From NCBI RefSeq assembly GCF_014107495.1, contig NZ_CP041969.1:3397501-3461500 (forward strand): a DNA stretch of 64,000 nucleotides, read 5' to 3'. A program made the translations under genes and the position numbers. The notes beneath the pieces were generated by a model. It had not been told where the DNA came from. It did no database searches and was given only the letters and a program-made list of their open reading frames with translations. The DNA is from Cohnella cholangitidis (GTDB lineage: Bacteria > Bacillota > Bacilli > Paenibacillales > Paenibacillaceae). Positions 45,901 through 54,700 of this stretch are shown here, in pieces. Position 1 is the stretch's first letter. Each line of letters begins with the position of its first letter.

Positions 45901-47490
45901 CTTGGACGTTCCGGGAAAAACGCGGACGATATGAGCAAAGGAGAGTTCAGCGAAAATCGCGGCGACATGCCGTGGGATAAGCTGACTACCGAGAAAGCTC
46001 TTCACGATCATTACAAGAAGCTTCTGAACATTAGAGCCAAATTCTCCAAAGTGTATTCCAAAGGGGTTCGATCCAAAGTAGCTGGCTCGGACGCAGAAGG
46101 GTACTTGGCATTCAACAAACAATACGGAAGCGAAAATGTCGTTACCGTCATTAATGCAAAGACAACTGCGAAGCCATTGGCGCTTAATGTGCCGTTTGTT
46201 GCCGGGTCGACAATTAGGGATGAATACAGCGAGAAACTTTACACGGTTTCATCGAGCCAGCAAGTGACATTCACTCTACCCGGCATGAATGATGGCGGAA
46301 CCGCGATCTTCAGTCTGGTAAAAGGTCCTTCGTCGGGTGGAGGAGGAGGCGGTGGCGGCGGTGCTGCGGTTACGCCGGAACAACCGAATACGCAGACCGT
46401 TAACGAAAGTTCTCTGAAAGACGGCAAGGACGGTAAAGTAGAAATTCAGATCGCTAACGGAACGCAAACGGTTCTGTTGCCGATTCAAGCGGCCGCGGCT
46501 CTCGGTAGCAATAATCTGGTGCTTAACTCCGCGAATCTGTCGGTGACTTTCCCGAGCGCGGTTCTGGATTCGATCGGCAAGCAGGTATCCGGAACGGATG
46601 CGGCAGGCGCTCAAATTTCCTTTGAGTTCAAACCTCTTCCGGCTAAGGACGGCGAGTCGTTGCTTGCGAACGCGGGAGCGGGCAAGGTTGACTTGAAATC
46701 CGCGTCTCAAGTTTACGAATTGACGTTGAACATTGTAACTAAAGACGGCAAGAAGATTTCGGTAACGAAATTCGATAAGCCTCTTATTATCAAACTGTTA
46801 GTAACGGGCAATCTGAATAAAGATTTAATCGGGATCTACTATATCGGCGAAGACGGTAAACTCGAGTATGTTGGAGGTACGCTCGAAGGCGACTTCATGA
46901 CGGCGCAGATAACCCATTTCAGCAAGTATGCCGTTCTCGAGTACGACAAGTCATTTGCGGATGTTAAAGCAACCTATTGGGCTTCGACGGTAATCAAAGC
47001 TTTGACGGCAAAACAGATCGTTACCGGAATAACGGATACGAAGTTCATGCCGGAGAAGAGCATTACCCGTGCCGAATTCGCGGCGTTGCTAGTGCGTGCG
47101 CTCGGTATTAAAGCGGAAGGTGAAGCCGGATACTCCGACATCGGCCAGAACGCTTGGTACGCTCCGTACGTGGCGGCAGCCAGCAAGCAGGGGATTGTCA
47201 AAGGCGAACAGAACAATACGTTCAGACCGAACGATACGATCACCCGCGAGGAAATGGCGGTCATGATCATTCGCGCGCTGGAAGCGAAGAACGGCGGTAA
47301 AGCCGCGGATGCGGCTAAGCCATCCACGTTCTCGGATCGCGCGCAAGTTAGCGCATGGGCGGTTCAATTCGTCGATGCTGCCGCGCAGCTTGAGCTCGTG
47401 AAGGGCAGAGCGAAGGGGCAGTTCGCGCCGCAAGGAGTCATGACTCGCGCGGAAAGCGCTCAAGTCATCTACAATCTGCTTTCCAAGTAG
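39955..47490 (+). CDS. Giant SLH-anchored amylopullulanase with two GH13 catalytic domains
   Basis: A secreted 2511-residue protein with a GGGGAGG site before the ATG. Order: signal peptide (1-34); two X25-like modules (about 40-225); two CBM41-type modules (about 242-470); N-terminal pullulanase domains including a CBM48-like segment (about 560-660); GH13 pullulanase with YNWGYDPHNYF (about 780), nucleophile D894 in MRWDMMGY, acid/base E923 in FIGEGWKD and D1014 in EAHDN; Big_2-like module (about 1245-1320); another CBM41-like module (about 1340-1440); second GH13 domain of alpha-amylase type (about 1645-2100) with D1850, E1879 and D1945; a glycine linker near 2127; a beta-rich domain; and three SLH repeats (about 2340-2511). 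It should cut alpha-1,6 and alpha-1,4 bonds of starch while bound to the wall. Confidence 0.93.
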   Translation: MKLGLRSKRMLAIMLSLALVWSCIGVNPYRASADAPTTATLVGSLQTELGNASDWDPASAKTLMQDMGNGNYQFTGNLPAGTYEFKVAIDGAWTESYGIGSYTNPAKTGTDNIVLTLAAPTTVTFYYNHNSHKIADSTYYAPIADNKLPRVVGTVQTAFGEPADWSPGTASAILTDPDFDNVYSVTKTVYQGSYNYKIVLGNAWGEEYPTADKSLVLPQELPVTFKYNKNDNSVDAEFTLPVDPGAGVPAGHLRVHYNGAYDGVGLWLFKDVANPSTNWSSGATPFTAAQVDDYGAFLDIPLAANAKKIGLVVVNRSNGAKDGGDKEFALTSEAMNEVWLQTGSDVVSPYEPVSLAPNTVRIHYTRGDKDYSKAGLWLFGDVEVKSENVGDGAWPTAATPFTLTDRYGAYIDVAYKSDAKIVKFIAMNRVIGDKDGDTKEFTLMERYSHIWIKQGDNNVYISPYGDMATAIVSAEVVSPTKVLAIFTMTDGLDAAALKNSITIEDKDGNAVNVNQVVIKDATTVEVEAALSLDKLPLSVTYSGKTVSAASGWRMLDALYGYEGNDLGATYNADGTATLKLWAPSASAVTVNIFDKDDATVQIGSHPLIKGDKGVWSETITVRDNNVPVSSKGYFYQYEVTNNGVTKKVLDPYAKSMAEFTVNTKGEAGADGDVVGKAAIVDLNGTDPAGYDFAQIAGYEKREDAIILEMHVRDFTSDPSIEGDLGGARWGSYAAFSKKLDYVKSLGVTHIQLMPVMAWYYGDESKAGQREPGYSAKDNEYNWGYDPHNYFTPDGAYSENPADPELRIKELKGLIDAIHDAGMGVVLDVVYTHLAKTETFNDIVPGYYAWQDPNGNFIGTFGNMLATNHTMAEKLMVDSVKYWFDEYKIDGMRWDMMGYATYDSVQNAYDAASAINPNALFIGEGWKDFAGHIADPSLAGKGADQNWMDKTDDVGVFSDEIRNELKSGYGSEGQPRFITGGARSINTIFNNIKAQPSNITEDDPGDVVSYIEAHDNLPLYDVIAQSIKKNPAIPANDLEIHKRVRLGNLLILTSQGTAFLQNGQEYGRTKQWLDAGVPEQKYTEFKDASDGHIGYFIHDSYDSTDAINMIDWAKATDAVQYPVNHVTKEYTAGLMKLRNSTDAFSLGDQDMVNSNVTLIPAPEIQETDLVIGYKNKATDGTGLYYVFMNADNVSRTITLTEDLTGGTVLVDNDEAGVTAVTAPSGYALTASSLTLDPLTAIIIKKEASAAVLTSLELDMPNYSLPSGSKHQMTVFARYDDGSKRNVTNQAVYTSSRPGVASVSAKGQLTASSLGIANIGVTYKGLAINADVIVTKALAKRYIQFNYIRPDKNYQEWNIWVWGTGVKNDQIDFAKVENGIATVNIEMAPGATKMGFMLRKGTDWNVAKQDITYDRFIEIPANATFVKANVTSMVGDLDILPSISGPVLEDGDATFYYRDDELFKNGKMNTITGVKVKVGATEYPMVYDASKEWYSYTLKNIAVGNHEYTFLVSKGAATSEVNDPYNLVGGKSIVKYRNPTIAIQSTINPGAIASNENGVLKLTVTPSEPVNYKEAYLDLTSLGGSAKAKFDTELMAQSISVKDTVTAGPKSITVTLVDVYGNKHKHTATVNVKARTYTNDKLDFDWDEARIYFALTDRFADGDPANNENVDKNHLEAYHGGDFRGMIDKLDYIQELGINTIWITPIVDNIDFNKGLDFNSKQYGYHGYWAKDFTTIDEHLGDLNTFKELIDKAHDRGIKIMVDVVLNHTGYGLKPGDAIPSITQADKDRFAGMLRTDGVSSDTDEIRGELAYLPDFKTEDPAVRQKIIDWQAGWLNRAKTARGDSIDYFRVDTVKHVESTTWKAFRNALTAIDPEFKLIGEQFGATIDSDGGALRNGQMDSLLDFGFKGKAKEFANGSIDAVDAYLQDRESKLDNTTTMGQFLSSHDEDGFLSHYVDGDKGKLKIAAALQITAKGQPVIYYGEELGRSGKNADDMSKGEFSENRGDMPWDKLTTEKALHDHYKKLLNIRAKFSKVYSKGVRSKVAGSDAEGYLAFNKQYGSENVVTVINAKTTAKPLALNVPFVAGSTIRDEYSEKLYTVSSSQQVTFTLPGMNDGGTAIFSLVKGPSSGGGGGGGGGAAVTPEQPNTQTVNESSLKDGKDGKVEIQIANGTQTVLLPIQAAAALGSNNLVLNSANLSVTFPSAVLDSIGKQVSGTDAAGAQISFEFKPLPAKDGESLLANAGAGKVDLKSASQVYELTLNIVTKDGKKISVTKFDKPLIIKLLVTGNLNKDLIGIYYIGEDGKLEYVGGTLEGDFMTAQITHFSKYAVLEYDKSFADVKATYWASTVIKALTAKQIVTGITDTKFMPEKSITRAEFAALLVRALGIKAEGEAGYSDIGQNAWYAPYVAAASKQGIVKGEQNNTFRPNDTITREEMAVMIIRALEAKNGGKAADAAKPSTFSDRAQVSAWAVQFVDAAAQLELVKGRAKGQFAPQGVMTRAESAQVIYNLLSK

Positions 47491-47508
47491 AGAGTTATCA
47501 AATATGTC

Positions 47509-47545
47509 AAAACGGCACTTCCTCAAAGAGGAGTGCCGTTTTTTA
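47509..47545 (+). terminator. Terminator of the amylopullulanase gene
   Basis: AAAACGGCACTTCCTC pairs with GAGGAGTGCCGTTTT, with a one-base bulge, followed by T residues. Confidence 0.9.
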
Positions 47546-47563
47546 TTAGACTCTATATCGGCA

Positions 47564-47602
47564 TTAAAGAGCCCTCCCGGCCGAATTCGGCAGGAGGGCT
47601 CT
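47564..47602 (-). terminator. Terminator of the GH13 amylase gene on the minus strand
   Basis: AGAGCCCTCC (47568-47577) and GGAGGGCTCT (47593-47602) pair perfectly. An inner CCGAATTCGG extends the hairpin, and the minus-strand tail is TTTAAT. Confidence 0.82.
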
Positions 47603-47612
47603 CCTGTTTCCG

Positions 47613-50600
47613 TTACTTCAAGTACGTTCCGTCTTCCCCGATCTTGCCCGGAGCGGGATTGCCCGGAAGGTCTAGCACGTAGACGCGTAGATTGCCCTTA
47701 CCGGATACGGTTGCCGTTAACGTTCCGTTACTTACAGTGATTACGCCGCCGGTAATGGCGTCCTTGTAAGTTCCGTTCGGAATGCCCGTGAACGTGGCCG
47801 ATCCGCTTACCGTGATCAGGGCGAAGCTATCGATCCCTTTTGCGGCATCGGTGTAACGGCGTTTGTAAGCCATCTGCCCGCTGATTCCGTCGGTTGAATA
47901 TTGGCCTTTCTGAAGGGCCGGGATCTTCCGGCGTATTTGGTTCAAACGTTGAACGTGCTTGACCAGCGGATAATTTAACGTCTGAGCGACCGTGCCGTTC
48001 GCGGAATCTGCCTTGCCGAAGCTGCTCGCGACGACGGTGCCTTCAATCTTGTCTCCGAAGTACGCGCGACGGGTCGAGGCTAACGGACAGTTCGGTCCGC
48101 AATCGATTTCCTTGCCCGCTTGGAACTCGATCTCGGAGCCCATGTATAGCGTCGGAATGCCCCGGAAGGTCCACATGAGGCTCATGTTTTCGGCCCAAGC
48201 GTCAGTGCCTCCGGCGTAAGCATTCTTCGATTTGTTGGGTCCGAAGTCGTGGCTGTCGACGTAGACGACGTTATAAGTGGCGTCGTTGTAGCTGTCGTCG
48301 GAATCTTTGCCGTTCCAGAATGCGTTATTCGCATCGCCGAAGTTCATGTGCATGCGCATGTCGATGACGTTCATGCCCGAGAATTGGCTGCGATCCGGCG
48401 AGTGATAGTTATTCCCGTTCAAGAATGCGTTGGTCGACGTCGGTTGATTGCCGGTGCCAAGGTTGTTCTCGTAGTTGTATTGCTCCAGGGCGGCAACCGC
48501 ATCGTCGGAGCTGTAGGTTTGCCGTTCTTTCCAAGTGAAGAATTGCGCCGAATGGTTGACGGAGCCTCGATTCCATTTGTCGTTCACGAAGGAGCCGACT
48601 TCGCCGAACATGAAGAAGTTTTTGCCCTTCTCGCCGAACGTGGCTTCCGAATGTTCCATTGCCGCCGGCAGGAAGCGGCGGTTCCAGATGACGCGCGGGA
48701 TGTGCACCGCCGTATCTATTCGGAAGCCATCCACGCCCATGTCGATGAATTTGTTATAGGCGTCTATCAAATAGTCCTGAACCGGTTTGCTCTCGGTATT
48801 GAAGTCGGCCAGGTCCTCATGAAGCCAACAACTGCGAGAATCCTCGCCTTCCCAGTTGCCGATCCAGCATTGGTGGTAGTATTGGGAAGGGAACATGCCC
48901 GAGGTCGGATTCGGCCACTGACAATTATAGACCTTCCGGCCTTCGGGGTTGTAGTTCATGAAAACGCCCCAGTTACGGCAGGTGTTGTCTTCCGGCTCTA
49001 CGGTGGACCAAATATCCCCATTATACGCTTTGCCAGATACCGATGCGGGATAGAGGCCGTCATACTCCAAGCCGGGGATCGGATCGTCGTAGTACCAAGA
49101 CCAATCATTGTCTTGGATGCCGAATACTTTCGGCGTGAACAAGCCTTTTGCTCCCCAGCGGCTGGAATGATTGTAAACGACGTCCTGAATGATCTTGATT
49201 CCTTTGTTGTGCGCGGCGTTAATCAAGTCCTGGTAGGTCGCGCCGGGTGACTCCAGCCGAGGGTCGACGCGGTAAAAGTCGTAGCCATGGTAGCCATGGA
49301 AATCATAATCGGACCGGTTCAATACGACGGGCGTAATCCAGATCGCGGAGAAGCCCAATGCTTTGATATAATCCAATTTGTCCATCAGACCCTTGAAGTC
49401 TCCGCGATACATAGGATCGTTGTTGGCCGCGTTTCCGCTTTTGACATGCAACTGGCCTCCGCGATTGTTGGAGGAATCTCCGTCATAGAAGCGCGCGGTC
49501 ATGACAAAATAGATGGAATCTTCGCGCATATCCGTCCCAAGCGGCGTGCCGCCGGGGTTCGGAATCGGCGCGTCGCCGGTTGTGGCCGTAACGGCTGCGC
49601 TGGCGGCCGATAGGTTGGACGGAGTCGCTTTGTCGTACGCTTTAACCGTATACGCGTACGAGGTCTGCGCTTCCAGATTGGTATCGTATAGGCTGTTGGT
49701 TGTTGTCGTCATCACTTTGGAGCCTTGTGTGCCGCCGGTGCGCGTGATCTCATATCCGGCTACCCCGCGACCGCCCGCATTGTCGGTCGAAGCATCCCAA
49801 CTAAGCGTAACCGTCAGGTGATTGGCGACGGCTGTGACGTTAATCGGTACCGAAGGAGCGACTTCATCCGTCGGGAGCGGCGTGCAAGGATTCGCAGAGC
49901 CCGGCGTAACGACGCCATCCTTTACCGTTATGATGCCTGAGCCTAGATTGTAGTCTGCTCCGCCGTTGTTATCCCAAGCCGAACCGTTGTTAAAGGCGGC
50001 TTTCAAGCTGGTTGCAGAGCCTAGCTCTATCGTTTTTTTGGTCCAATCGGTACAAGCGTTTTCATTCATCTGTACGCCGGGAGGCGTCGTCCAGCCGGAT
50101 CCATTGATCGCATAATGAATGTTTACCGTACTCCAACCTCTTGTCTTGGCGTAGTAGTAGATTTGCGCTTGATTGCCGGCGGAGGTAAGGACCGTCAGAG
50201 CGGACGATTGTGCCGATTTATTGCCCGCGGCATCCTTGGCGAGTACGGTGTAGTTATAAGACGTGGATCCCATCAACCCCGTGTCGGTGTAGGTCGTAAC
50301 GGCGACGTCGGATTTGATAAGCGCGCCATTTCGATAGATATCGTATCCTGCGATTCCGCTTCCTCCCGCATTGTCTACGGAGGCAGTCCATGAGAAGGTG
50401 ACCGACGCGCTCGTCACGCTGCCCTGCGTCAATCCGGCGGGAACGCTCGGGGCGATCGTATCGAGGACGCCTCCTCCGCACGGATCGCCCGACGATACGA
50501 CGCCGTTCTCCACCTTGCTGATGCCGATTCCTAGCGTATAGTTCTGGCCGTTGTTGTTGTCCCAACTAGAGCCGTTATTGAACGTCGCGGCAAGACCGTT

Positions 50601-51170
50601 AGCCGTTCCTAACGATAAGGTCTTCTTTTTCCAGCCGACGCAAGCCGGCTCCATGGCTATACCGGGAGACGTCGTCCAAGCGGCTCCGACCGGCGCGTAA
50701 TGGATATTGACGTTGGTCCAGTTAGCATTCGGTTTGTAGAATACGGTCGCCGTGTTCACCGGGTCCGGATTGGCGCATGGATTGCCTGAGTTGGCCAGCA
50801 CCTGGCCGTTCTTGACCTGGTGAATGCCGAGGCCTACCGAATAATTGTTGCCCCCGTTGTTGTCCCAAGATCCCGAACCGTTGTTGAAAACGGTCTGGAA
50901 AGTTCCCCCTGCGGCAATATTCACGGTTTTGCTTGTCCAGTTGGCGCAGGCTGCTTCCATCGGCACTCCAGGAACGGCCGTCCAGCCGCCGCTGCCGTTA
51001 TGATGAATATTAACCGTGCTCCAATTTTTGTAAGGGGTGTAGTAATAGATTGTGGCAGTGCCGGCTTCGGCCGCCGCAGCCTGTTTAGCTGGAGCCAAAC
51101 CCGCAATTCCCCACAACATTGAGCATAAAAAAGATAAACATAGCAGGCATTGAAACAATTTTTTTGTCAT
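47613..51170 (-). CDS. Secreted GH13 alpha-amylase with N-terminal starch-binding CBM25 modules and FnIII domains
   Basis: A 1185-residue protein. Signal peptide (about 1-34, ending AAAAEA); two CBM25-like modules (about 38-130 and 137-225) each with a VNIHY/VNIHH strand and the FNNGS...WDNN end; FnIII (about 240-330); third CBM25 (about 335-430); FnIII (about 437-530); then a GH13 domain to the C-terminus. Catalytic residues: nucleophile D near 819 in GFRIDTAVH, acid/base E near 857 in MFGEVGS, and the transition-state Asp near 974 in VDSHDFGP. It is an endo-amylase that binds raw starch; its product pattern cannot be told. AAGGGGGAT precedes the ATG. No SLH domain is present, so it is released or loosely held. 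Confidence 0.92.
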   Translation of the reverse strand: MTKKLFQCLLCLSFLCSMLWGIAGLAPAKQAAAAEAGTATIYYYTPYKNWSTVNIHHNGSGGWTAVPGVPMEAACANWTSKTVNIAAGGTFQTVFNNGSGSWDNNGGNNYSVGLGIHQVKNGQVLANSGNPCANPDPVNTATVFYKPNANWTNVNIHYAPVGAAWTTSPGIAMEPACVGWKKKTLSLGTANGLAATFNNGSSWDNNNGQNYTLGIGISKVENGVVSSGDPCGGGVLDTIAPSVPAGLTQGSVTSASVTFSWTASVDNAGGSGIAGYDIYRNGALIKSDVAVTTYTDTGLMGSTSYNYTVLAKDAAGNKSAQSSALTVLTSAGNQAQIYYYAKTRGWSTVNIHYAINGSGWTTPPGVQMNENACTDWTKKTIELGSATSLKAAFNNGSAWDNNGGADYNLGSGIITVKDGVVTPGSANPCTPLPTDEVAPSVPINVTAVANHLTVTLSWDASTDNAGGRGVAGYEITRTGGTQGSKVMTTTTNSLYDTNLEAQTSYAYTVKAYDKATPSNLSAASAAVTATTGDAPIPNPGGTPLGTDMREDSIYFVMTARFYDGDSSNNRGGQLHVKSGNAANNDPMYRGDFKGLMDKLDYIKALGFSAIWITPVVLNRSDYDFHGYHGYDFYRVDPRLESPGATYQDLINAAHNKGIKIIQDVVYNHSSRWGAKGLFTPKVFGIQDNDWSWYYDDPIPGLEYDGLYPASVSGKAYNGDIWSTVEPEDNTCRNWGVFMNYNPEGRKVYNCQWPNPTSGMFPSQYYHQCWIGNWEGEDSRSCWLHEDLADFNTESKPVQDYLIDAYNKFIDMGVDGFRIDTAVHIPRVIWNRRFLPAAMEHSEATFGEKGKNFFMFGEVGSFVNDKWNRGSVNHSAQFFTWKERQTYSSDDAVAALEQYNYENNLGTGNQPTSTNAFLNGNNYHSPDRSQFSGMNVIDMRMHMNFGDANNAFWNGKDSDDSYNDATYNVVYVDSHDFGPNKSKNAYAGGTDAWAENMSLMWTFRGIPTLYMGSEIEFQAGKEIDCGPNCPLASTRRAYFGDKIEGTVVASSFGKADSANGTVAQTLNYPLVKHVQRLNQIRRKIPALQKGQYSTDGISGQMAYKRRYTDAAKGIDSFALITVSGSATFTGIPNGTYKDAITGGVITVSNGTLTATVSGKGNLRVYVLDLPGNPAPGKIGEDGTYLK

Positions 51171-51272
51171 TTCAACTTATCCCCCTTTAGTCGGTAATGG
51201 TTTCGTTTTCTTGTGAATTCGTAACGGTATCTGGCGAAAGCATCGCTCCTTTGGATTAAGTTCCAAATGACT

Positions 51273-51323
51273 TCAATGTAATTTGTGTAGCACTTTTTGC
51301 GCAAACGTTTGCGCAAAACGCAT
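51273..51323 (-). CDS. Putative 16-residue leader peptide upstream of the amylase
   Basis: The minus strand has AAAAGGAGGTGAT (51340-51328), almost the full complement of the 16S rRNA 3' end, 4 nt before an ATG at 51323. The ORF encodes MRFAQTFAQKVLHKLH and stops about 100 bp before the amylase start. Codons 3-11 overlap the operator palindrome. It could be a regulatory leader peptide. A chance ORF is possible, but such a strong ribosome binding site in a non-coding region is unusual. Confidence 0.5.
   Translation of the reverse strand: MRFAQTFAQKVLHKLH
51295..51318. promoter_or_regulatory. Perfect 24-bp operator palindrome with GCAAACGTTTGC core
   Basis: The core GCAAACGTTTGC (51301-51312) is extended by six paired bases on each side (TTTTGC and GCAAAA). 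It is about 125 bp upstream of the amylase start codon and is the probable site for a LacI-family maltose/starch regulator. Confidence 0.75.
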
Positions 51324-51474
51324 CGAAATCACCTCCTTTTTATGAAACAGTAGATTGGTAAGATCGCAGCAAAAGTCGCTGGTCGGACGATTTTGGAAGT
51401 GAAATAAGAGAAGGAGTACGGAGTATTCACGAATAATCGCAAGTAATTGTTGGAGGAAAATGATTGGATGAGTA

Positions 51475-51490
51475 TTGAAAGCGCTTGCAT
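51475..51490. promoter_or_regulatory. Candidate CcpA cre site
   Basis: TTGAAAGCGCTTGCAT matches WTGNNARCGNWWWCAW at all but one position. It lies about 160 bp upstream of the operator palindrome and could give catabolite repression. Confidence 0.55.
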
Positions 51491-51701
51491 GTTTATGTGA
51501 ATTTATCATACACGAAAGTGGCATTTATTGTAAAAACGTTTGCATTAACTTTTTCTTATAGCTAATAGCATGTTTTCTTATGTTTTCTCGATAATTCTAA
51601 TGATTGCGTAGTATTTTGAATATTTTACCACAGTCTCACGATCAACCTGCAGGCATTGCCTGGCACAAGAACCTGGCAACCCAGGTTGGAGTTATATAAA
51701 T

Positions 51702-51735
51702 AAAACGGCACTCCTTATGGGAGGTGCCGTTTATT
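51702..51735 (-). terminator. Terminator of the SLH/fibro-slime gene
   Basis: AAAACGGCACTCC (51702-51714) and GGGAGGTGCCGTTT pair around a short loop, with a minus-strand T-rich tail. The arm resembles the terminator at 47509-47545. Confidence 0.8.
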
Positions 51736-51750
51736 TAATGTTAACGATAG

Positions 51751-54700
51751 TTAGACGAATTCTACGGTAGTCAACATCCGAAGAAGCATTTGCGCGGTTT
51801 CCGCCCGTGTAGCCTTTTCACCAGGTTTCAATGCACCGGACTTGTCTCCTGTCAGAATGCCGTGCTGTAAAGCGAATCGAACGGCATCGTTAGCCCAAGG
51901 AGACACGGAGTCCATATTCGCGGTTGCGGCGGCAGTTCCGCTTCCTATTTTCGATCCCGTGTACTGAGCCGCCCGATAGAGCATCACAGTAAGTTCCTCT
52001 CTAGTAACATCGTCATTAGGACGGAACAGACCGTTAGCGTCCCCTTTGATCAACCCGGCGCGATATGCGGTTGATACCGGGGTAGAATACCACTCGGTCG
52101 TTATATCACTGAACGGACTATCGCCTATCGATTCGGTTAAACCAAGCGCGCGAACGAGTAAAGCGGATACTTCGGCTCTCGTGATCGCGCCATCGGGATC
52201 GAAGTTGCCATTGCCTCGGCCTTCAACGATTCCTTTCGAAGCCAATTGTTCCGCGCTTTCTTTGGACCAGTGCTTGCTAAGGTCCGCGAACTCGACTTGG
52301 CGGTCAATGACCGCATAAGAGCTTAGTCCTTGTCTTTTTAATTCGGCAGCGGTATGTCCATCTTTCTTCACGAAGCGGGAAGGGATATAGCGATATTCTC
52401 CGGTGTTCGGGTTCCACCAAATGCCCGAAGCTGTCGGAGGCACGGTTTGGGTTCCCATATCCATCGTGCGAGTCACGTAATGCTCGAAGGTGTCGAGTTC
52501 AGCCGACTTACCGCTTCCGTCATCGATTCGCACATGGAATTCCACAGGGGCGACGAGCAAACGGGCCTGTTTTTTCTTGAGAGCTTCTTCTAGTTTATCG
52601 ACGTTAGCTTTGCAAGTAGTCGCGATCGCTAACGTTACTTGAACTTTAGAGCGATCCATCCCTTGCCGATCGCTTAGCGGGGACCAGTTAAGCTCTGAAA
52701 TAGGCAACGTAATGGAACCGACCGAAGACTGGAATGTCAATATAGCGTTCTGATTGATCGAACGAATGCGGTCCAAGACGGATACCGCCTGAATAACCTT
52801 CAGGTCCGGTTTGTCTGTCTTAAGCATGATGATGCCTTTCTTAACGTCTTCCAAGGTGATCGACACTCTCACGGTCGACCCGTCGGAAGACAAGACGTCA
52901 AAGTTAAAGGTTTCAGGCTGCTGGGCAGGGGAGGACGAACCGCCCGAACCGCTGCCGGGACTGCCCGATTGTCCGCTATTGATTTTAAGCGTCGTGTTAG
53001 CCGTCAGTCCTCCGTAGGTAGCGGTTAAGACGGTTTCGCCGACGTTCAGCCCGGTGAAGACGCCCTTCGCGTCTATTGTTGCGATGCTCGGATCGGCTAT
53101 GGAATAGGCTGCCTTTTCCGTTACGTCCAAGGTCGTCAGATCGGAATTCGCGGCCGTGAGCTTAGTCGATTGGGTATTTCCCTTCACCACGGAATAAACA
53201 GCGTTCGAGAATTGAAGTCCGACGGTAACGCTCGTAATTTTCCAATCGTAGCTAGCCGGGGTCGCGTCCGCGTTGCCGAGCGCATCGATGGCTTTTACCA
53301 ACAAGACGTGGTCTCCAACAGCCAGGTTATTAAGCGTCAAGGGAGACGAGCACGGGGAATACGCCGACCCGTCTAAGGCACATTCATATGTGACGCCGCT
53401 CTCATTGCTTGTGAAAGAAAACGTAGCGTTAACGTTATTCGTTGACGAGCCGGGGCCCGTTACGATTGTCGTGTCCGGAGAAGCCGAATCGATGGTCCAT
53501 GCGAATGTAGCGGGGGTAGGATCGACGTTGCCTACCGAATCTCGCGCCCGAACGCTCAAGGTATGGCTTCCGTCGCTTATCCCGGTAAACGTCTCGGGAT
53601 TATTGCAGGCGCTATAGGCTGCGCCATCCAAACTGCATTCATAAGAGACGCCAACCTCGTTGCTGCCGAACCCGAAAGCGGCGCTGCTGCTTGCCGTCAT
53701 CGAACTGGGGTTCGATACGATCGTCGTATCCGGTGCAGTCGAATCGATGGTCCATGCGAATGTAGCGGGGGTAGGATCGACGTTGCCTGCCGAATCTCGC
53801 GCCCGAACGCTCAAGGTATGGCTTCCGTCGCTTATTCCGGTAAACGTCTCGGGAGTATTGCAGGCGCTATAGGCTGCGCCATCCAAACTGCATTCATAAG
53901 AGACGCCAACCTCGTTGCTGCCGAACCCGAAAGCGGCGCTGCTGCTTGCCGTCATCGAACTGGGGTTCGATACGATCGTCGTATCCGGTGCAGTCGTATC
54001 CACGATCCAAGTGTAAGAAGCGGGCGTCGGATCGGGCAGTCCATTGTACAGAATCGAACGAACGGCGAAAGTGTGGGTTCCGTCCGATAGAGAGTTGTAG
54101 CTGACGGGAGAAGTACAAGCTCCGTACACGGCCGCATCCACGCTGCATTCAAAGGAGCTGCCAGTCCCTAAGAAGCTAAAAGTCGCGTTAGCGCTTATAG
54201 TCGTCATATCAGGCGTGGCCGTGAGAGCCGTATCCGGAAGCGCGTCAAAAAATTGAATGCTCGTTCTGATGTTAAAATTGGATTGCGTTGTATGTCGTTC
54301 CGCTTGGAACAGGTCGAAATCATAAATTTCGCCAGGGATCAATCCTAAAGCCGCGGCTTGGGCATCCAGATTGACAGTTCCATTCATGACGCCATGAACT
54401 CCGCCCAAATCAAGCGCTAGCTTATTGTTGATGAAGACCCATGCGTCATCGTCAATGTTGAGGGTCAAGGTATCCCCTGGCCGGTAGACGAACTTGCTAT
54501 GCGCTTCAGTGGTGAAATGATAATTATGGGCGTTTCCTTCGTTCCCCCACAGTTGGTTATCGATCGGAAAGAAGCTGGAGTTGGAGTATTGATATTCTCC
54601 TAAAACAGAATTGTAATTTAAGTCCAGCGTAACTGTCGTCTTCTGATTCAAAGGATCGTCGTTGTACCATGAGTTGAAGGAAGACGCGTTCGTCACTACG

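Larger units (their letters stand above)
51171..51750. other. Intergenic regulatory region between GH13 amylase and SLH protein genes
   Basis: A 580-bp AT-rich gap. It contains a 16-codon leader ORF, a perfect 24-bp operator palindrome, a cre-like site, a degenerate operator (GCAAACGTTTTT on the minus strand, about 51534-51547), a small hairpin near 51670-51687 and a terminator for the SLH gene. Confidence 0.7.

Noticed and set aside
51670-51687. AACCTGG/CCAGGTT hairpin as a second terminator
   Set aside because: The stem is short and no T run follows; the nearby hairpin at 51702-51735 is the better terminator.
53486-53995. Direct repeats that might be a CRISPR array or mobile element ends
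   Set aside because: They are contiguous coding repeats of 85 codons in frame with the Ig-like modules, without spacers or transposase.
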